A DNA stretch of 8,190 nucleotides, from positions 1-8,190 of the forward strand of contig CACZQA010000295.1 of NCBI GenBank assembly GCA_902783175.1, read 5' to 3'. Below are positions 6,831-8,190 of this stretch, piece after piece. The stretch comes from an uncultured Coriobacteriaceae bacterium (lineage in GTDB: Bacteria; Actinomycetota; Coriobacteriia; Coriobacteriales; QAMH01). Below the pieces are notes generated by a model that was not told where the DNA came from, made no database searches, and worked only from the letters and a program-made list of their open reading frames with translations. The translations under genes were made by a program, and so were the position numbers. The number at the start of each line of letters is the position of its first letter. Position 1 is the stretch's first letter.

Positions 6831-7364
6831 ATGTGCCTCAGGCCCGATGCATACTTCACGTCGGTGCTCGACATCGACGCCTCGCGGCTTGTCGCGCAGG
6901 GGGTCCGTGCCGTGTTCCTCGACCTGGACAACACGATACTTCCGCGCGGGCTGCATGTGGTCCCCGTGAGCATCGCGGCATGGGTAAGGGGCCTCAAGGA
7001 CGCGGGCCTCAAGGTCTGCATCTTGTCGAACTCCAACAAGCCCAAAGTGGCAGAAGTTGCGCGTCAGCTGGAGCTGCCCGCAATCCAGGGGGCAAAAAAG
7101 CCACTCGGGCGTGGCTTCGCGGAAGCGCTTGAGCTGTGCGGGGGCACGCCAGGGCAGGCGGTGATCGTAGGCGACCAGACCTACACCGATATCCTCGGTG
7201 CGCACCGTGCGGGGATGCGGGGCATTTTGGTGCGCCCGCTTTCCGACAACGACCTGTGGCATACGCGGCTGCTGCGCGTGGTCGACCGGCTCGCCTGCAC
7301 GGGGCTCGAGCCGCAACATGCGGGTGGGAGAGAACAAGACGCGGAGGTTCGCACATGGATATAG
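6831..7364 (+). CDS. YqeG-family HAD-IIIA-type phosphatase
   Basis: A 177-residue cytoplasmic HAD-superfamily protein. Motif I is FLDLDNTI (nucleophile D31, acid/base D33), motif II LSNSN (S66), motif III AKKP (K90), and motif IV GDQTYTDILGAHRAGM (D115, D120). The GDQxxTDxxG form of motif IV, the absence of a large cap domain and the later RPLSDNDLWHTRLLR segment match the YqeG family; the substrate is unknown. In Bacillus subtilis yqeG lies just upstream of yqeH and aroE, and here the gene directly precedes aroE, which strengthens the assignment. The ATG abuts the mltG stop without any gap, with GAGGG about 10 bases upstream inside mltG. The last 10 bases overlap aroE. The C-terminal stretch after about 155 is not recognisable as conserved. 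A phosphatase activity is inferred from the motifs only. Confidence 0.9.
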   Translation: MCLRPDAYFTSVLDIDASRLVAQGVRAVFLDLDNTILPRGLHVVPVSIAAWVRGLKDAGLKVCILSNSNKPKVAEVARQLELPAIQGAKKPLGRGFAEALELCGGTPGQAVIVGDQTYTDILGAHRAGMRGILVRPLSDNDLWHTRLLRVVDRLACTGLEPQHAGGREQDAEVRTWI

Positions 7365-8190
7365 ACGAGGTGCTCGACGGCAAGCTGCTCAACCGGTTCG
7401 TCCTCATCGGCGACCCGGTGGGGCATTCGCTTTCTCCCGTCATGCACAACAAGCTCTACGAGCACATGGCCAAGAGCTGCCCGCACTTTGGCACCTGGCG
7501 TTATTCGGCGGTGCTCTGCGAAGACGAGCAAAGCGCCTTGGAGCAGATTGACAAGGTTCGCCTGGGCATCTACAAGGGCATGAACATCACCATGCCGTAC
7601 AAGCGCCTCGCGCTCGCGCGGGCAGACTACGTCGATGCGTCCGCCGATGCCGCCGGCGGTGCGAACGTGCTCGTGCGCAAGGGGTTCGACCTGTACGCGT
7701 ACAACACCGACGGCACGGGAGCCGTCGGGGCCATCGAGCGCGTGAGCGGCATGAGCCCGGCGGGACGCACGGTGGCCGTGTGCGGGACCGGTCCCACGTC
7801 GGTTGCGATTGCCGCGGCGTTTGGCGCGGCAGGTGCACGCGAGGTGTGCCTGTTCTCGCGCGAACGTTCCAAGGCGCGCTCGACGGTCGAACGGCTCGAG
7901 TTGAGCCTGCCGCAGGGCGCGGTCTGCGTGCTCGACTACGCATCGTACGCAGATGCCGCGCGTGTCATCCCCAAGGCAGACATCGTCGTGGACGCGACGC
8001 CGCGGGGCATGGAGCCCGACGACGAGCCCATCGTCGACGTGTCGCTTTTCCACGAGGGACAGGTCGTGTTCGACACGGTCTACAACCACGGGATCACCAA
8101 GATCTTGGCGGGCGCGCGCGACAACGGGGCGTTTGCCATGGACGGCCTGGAGATGCTCGTCGAGCAGGCGGCGCTCTCGGTCGAGATCTG
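7355..8190 (+). CDS. aroE: Shikimate dehydrogenase (NADP+), 3' end beyond the window
   Basis: Reduces 3-dehydroshikimate to shikimate in aromatic amino acid synthesis. 278 codons are visible and the frame is open at the right edge, probably close to the true end because AMDGLEMLVEQAALSVEI is the usual C-terminal segment. Shikimate-binding GDPVGHSLSP (19-28), NITMPYK with catalytic Lys (K83), N104 within GGANVLV, and YNTDG with catalytic Asp (D119) are present. The cofactor half is unusual. The usual GAGGA loop reads GTGPTS (144-149), the usual NRT region reads SRE (168-170), and the usual YNP near the C-terminus reads YNH (243-245). The family call is safe, but cofactor preference may differ, and another member of the shikimate/quinate dehydrogenase family cannot be excluded. 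ATG 7355 has GGAGG (7343-7347) at 7 bases and overlaps the upstream gene by 10 bases, implying coupled translation. Confidence 0.9.
   Translation, partial: MDIDEVLDGKLLNRFVLIGDPVGHSLSPVMHNKLYEHMAKSCPHFGTWRYSAVLCEDEQSALEQIDKVRLGIYKGMNITMPYKRLALARADYVDASADAAGGANVLVRKGFDLYAYNTDGTGAVGAIERVSGMSPAGRTVAVCGTGPTSVAIAAAFGAAGAREVCLFSRERSKARSTVERLELSLPQGAVCVLDYASYADAARVIPKADIVVDATPRGMEPDDEPIVDVSLFHEGQVVFDTVYNHGITKILAGARDNGAFAMDGLEMLVEQAALSVEI

Noticed and set aside
1..8190. Mobile element, CRISPR array, toxin-antitoxin or defence island, including integration at the tRNA-Leu
   Set aside because: No transposase, integrase, att-type repeat of the tRNA 3' end, spaced repeats or foreign-looking composition was seen; all recognised protein genes are conserved chromosomal genes in a conserved order.

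Overview
The window looks like a chromosomal housekeeping segment from a high-GC actinobacterium, most likely class Coriobacteriia (inference). Third codon positions are mostly G or C. The order rarA, DUF948 gene, alaS, ruvX, mltG, aroE is the conserved actinobacterial arrangement: Mycobacterium tuberculosis, for example, has rarA, alaS, ruvX, mltG and aroE homologues close together. A YqeG-type HAD phosphatase gene sits between mltG and aroE. In Bacillus-type genomes yqeG is likewise a near neighbour of aroE, so a mixed actinobacterial/Firmicute layout fits a deep-branching actinobacterial lineage.

Layout. Positions 4-88 hold a tRNA-Leu(CAA) on the minus strand, with its own extended -10 promoter. 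Positions 89-476 have no protein gene. They contain a 12-bp palindrome, a strongly structured plus-strand RNA (about 214-407, closed by a 9-bp end-to-end helix and carrying four internal hairpins), and a good intrinsic terminator (420-454). The RNA is a candidate 6S-type regulatory RNA or a less familiar class. From about 477 to the right edge every protein gene is on the plus strand: rarA (clamp-loader-like AAA+ ATPase), a DUF948 single-span membrane protein, alaS (alanyl-tRNA synthetase), ruvX (YqgF-family nuclease), mltG (endolytic murein transglycosylase), a yqeG-like HAD phosphatase, and aroE (shikimate dehydrogenase), which runs off the right edge.

Genes from alaS onward are packed with gaps of 3, 15 and 0 bases and one 10-base overlap, so alaS-ruvX-mltG-yqeG-aroE is very probably one transcription unit. 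The DUF948 gene, 65 bases upstream of alaS, probably belongs to it as well. The roles are general: translation (AlaRS), 16S rRNA maturation (RuvX), peptidoglycan strand termination (MltG), aromatic amino acid precursor synthesis (AroE) and replication-fork maintenance (RarA).

I see no mobile element, CRISPR array, toxin-antitoxin pair or defence system. The best lead for something under-described is the structured RNA between tRNA-Leu and rarA. Second is the divergent cofactor-binding motif of AroE.
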